A stretch of DNA of 8,038 nt from Mollicutes bacterium (GTDB lineage: Bacteria > Bacillota_I > Bacilli_A > Izemoplasmatales > Izemoplasmataceae): assembly GCA_003559585.1 (NCBI GenBank), contig PWKX01000149.1:1-8038 (forward strand), read 5' to 3'. A model generated the notes under the pieces. The model was not told where the DNA came from and ran no database searches. It saw nothing but the letters and a program-made list of their open reading frames with translations. Positions 6,908 to 8,038 of this stretch are shown here, piece after piece. The translations under genes and the position numbers were made by a program. How positions within the stretch are numbered: position 1 is the stretch's first letter; each line of letters starts with the position of its first letter.

Positions 6908-8038
6908 TTATTGGCCCTCCCTTACAACATAATCAAGACTATCAATGGTGATGCCATCAACTGTGACAGCTGACAGATTATAGTTGATCAGAAGTTCCAC
7001 ACCATGTGAATAAAGCACCCTATATACATTCCCACCAAGGTATTCATGTTCAAGTAAATGTCCTTGATGAATGCCGATGGTATCAATTTCGTTCACTTGT
7101 TCTTCAATGATATCTAACCAATTTTCATATTGTGTAGACATATAGTAATTATAATCGGTATTGATCAGTTTTCTGGAGTCATCATATGATAGGGTATATT
7201 TAAGGTTAGAGCCTGTCTCTAGATGTTTTAAGAACTGATAGCGTGCGCTACGTTCACTTGGTAAGTTGATGCTTTCGCCGCTGTAATCAACAAGTCCACT
7301 TAATATCAATTGTAATAGTGGAATCTCATAATCAATGATTGGATAAAGCGTTGCTCTTGTGGGCAAGTCAATGATCTGATCAGCATAAGGAAACGCAAAG
7401 CCAAACGGAGCGGTTAACATCGTGTTTAGATTAGATTGTTCTAACACCGCTTGTTGGTAGCGAATCGCATCTTGTAAGTAAATCGCATCGCCACGGTCAT
7501 AATGACCGGCTAATAAACCACCTAAGTCAGAAATCATAATGTTTTGATACGCATAATCAGATTGAAAGCGATTAAAAATCGAGTCATAAAATGATGGGTT
7601 GATCACATAATCATCGCCGCGATGTTGATACTGAGTTTCATCATAAGGTAATCTGGTTGGGCGGTGATAACTAAACAACTTGGCGTGTGAACCTCTAATC
7701 CGACTTGCGGTGTAGCGGTATTGATCAAACAATTTATGATAAGACGATGTTGACATAAACGAAGTCCCAGCGTATAAACGCATGCCATGGTCTTCTAAAT
7801 ACGAATTTAAACGTGCATACCCATCATCGCCACCAAGAATGCCTTCAATGTTGGCGCGGGTGTTTAACTCGTTATCGATGCCACCATTTAAAGCGCCTAA
7901 ATACACCGCATTCATGTTGGTCACACCGCGGTCCATAAGCTGTGCAACAATGTGTTCAGCTTGTTCAAAGGTTGTCATGGTATCAAGCGCATAATAAGGA
8001 ACCCCTAAGAAAAACTCACGTTTGTCATAAGCACCAAT
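6908..8038 (-). CDS. DUF5696-like protein, C-terminal 376 residues (partial, start beyond the window)
   Basis: The frame is open to base 8038 with 20 codons upstream of the first internal ATG at 7978, so this is the tail of a larger protein; DUF5696 proteins usually exceed 700 residues. Counting from the edge, the NAVYLGALNGGIDN block (43-56), an LGG at 68-70 and DHGMRLYAGTSFM (83-95) resemble the DUF5696 pattern. So do ISDLGGLLAGHY (169-180), DYEIPLLQLILSGLVDYSG (236-254) and the terminal strands NVYRVLYSHGVELLINYN through TVDGI (337-363). The pattern suggests a barrel-like, glycoside-hydrolase-style fold plus a beta-rich tail, but no activity is established for the family as far as I know. 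It directly precedes two CUT1 permeases, a common arrangement, so a role in handling the transported glycan is plausible. Whether it has a signal peptide cannot be seen here. Assignment rests on remembered family patterns. Confidence 0.75.
   Translation of the reverse strand: MGAYDKREFFLGVPYYALDTMTTFEQAEHIVAQLMDRGVTNMNAVYLGALNGGIDNELNTRANIEGILGGDDGYARLNSYLEDHGMRLYAGTSFMSTSSYHKLFDQYRYTASRIRGSHAKLFSYHRPTRLPYDETQYQHRGDDYVINPSFYDSIFNRFQSDYAYQNIMISDLGGLLAGHYDRGDAIYLQDAIRYQQAVLEQSNLNTMLTAPFGFAFPYADQIIDLPTRATLYPIIDYEIPLLQLILSGLVDYSGESINLPSERSARYQFLKHLETGSNLKYTLSYDDSRKLINTDYNYYMSTQYENWLDIIEEQVNEIDTIGIHQGHLLEHEYLGGNVYRVLYSHGVELLINYNLSAVTVDGITIDSLDYVVREGQ

Overview
The window is a single, fully packed minus-strand operon segment, so transcription runs from the right end (8038) to the left end (1). 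It reads as a complete cytoplasmic route for using bacterial cell-wall amino sugars, coupled to a carbohydrate ABC importer. In transcription order it holds: the 3' part of a large DUF5696-like protein; two CUT1-type sugar ABC permeases; a DUF624/YesL-family membrane protein; NamZ (exo-beta-N-acetylmuramidase, DUF1343/GH171); NagZ (GH3 beta-N-acetylglucosaminidase); a BadF/BcrA-type amino-sugar kinase, most likely a MurK-type MurNAc/GlcNAc kinase; and MurQ (MurNAc-6-phosphate etherase), cut by the left edge. No gap between genes exceeds about 25 bases, so there is no non-coding stretch to describe. The operon promoter, solute-binding protein and any regulator would lie beyond 8038, and the terminator beyond 1.

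Organism: G+C is moderate to low (about 40% by eye). Shine-Dalgarno sites are strong (AAAGGAGA, AGGAGAG, GAGGTGG), stops are mostly TAA, and the gene set is typical of low-G+C Gram-positives (DUF5696, DUF624, two-domain NagZ, NamZ). This points to Bacillota or an Acholeplasma-like member of the Mycoplasmatota that keeps UGA as stop. Tryptophan is encoded by TGG and the genes run to family length without UGA, so a Mycoplasma/Spiroplasma code is unlikely. I cannot name the genus from this window.

How the genes fit together (inference from families and order): the permeases import a MurNAc/GlcNAc saccharide. NamZ removes non-reducing MurNAc and NagZ removes non-reducing GlcNAc, so alternating action dismantles a peptidoglycan oligosaccharide. 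The kinase phosphorylates the freed amino sugars, and MurQ converts MurNAc-6-P to GlcNAc-6-P plus D-lactate. Gene order from promoter to end follows the order of the pathway. Neither NamZ nor NagZ has a visible signal peptide, unlike the secreted Bacillus subtilis enzymes, and an ABC importer stands where B. subtilis has the MurP phosphotransferase permease.

Structural points: three successive gene junctions (DUF624/namZ, namZ/nagZ, nagZ/kinase) have the same 8-base ATG-to-TAA overlap. The kinase and murQ lie in the same reading frame, separated by one TGA, which is the only non-TAA stop in the window.
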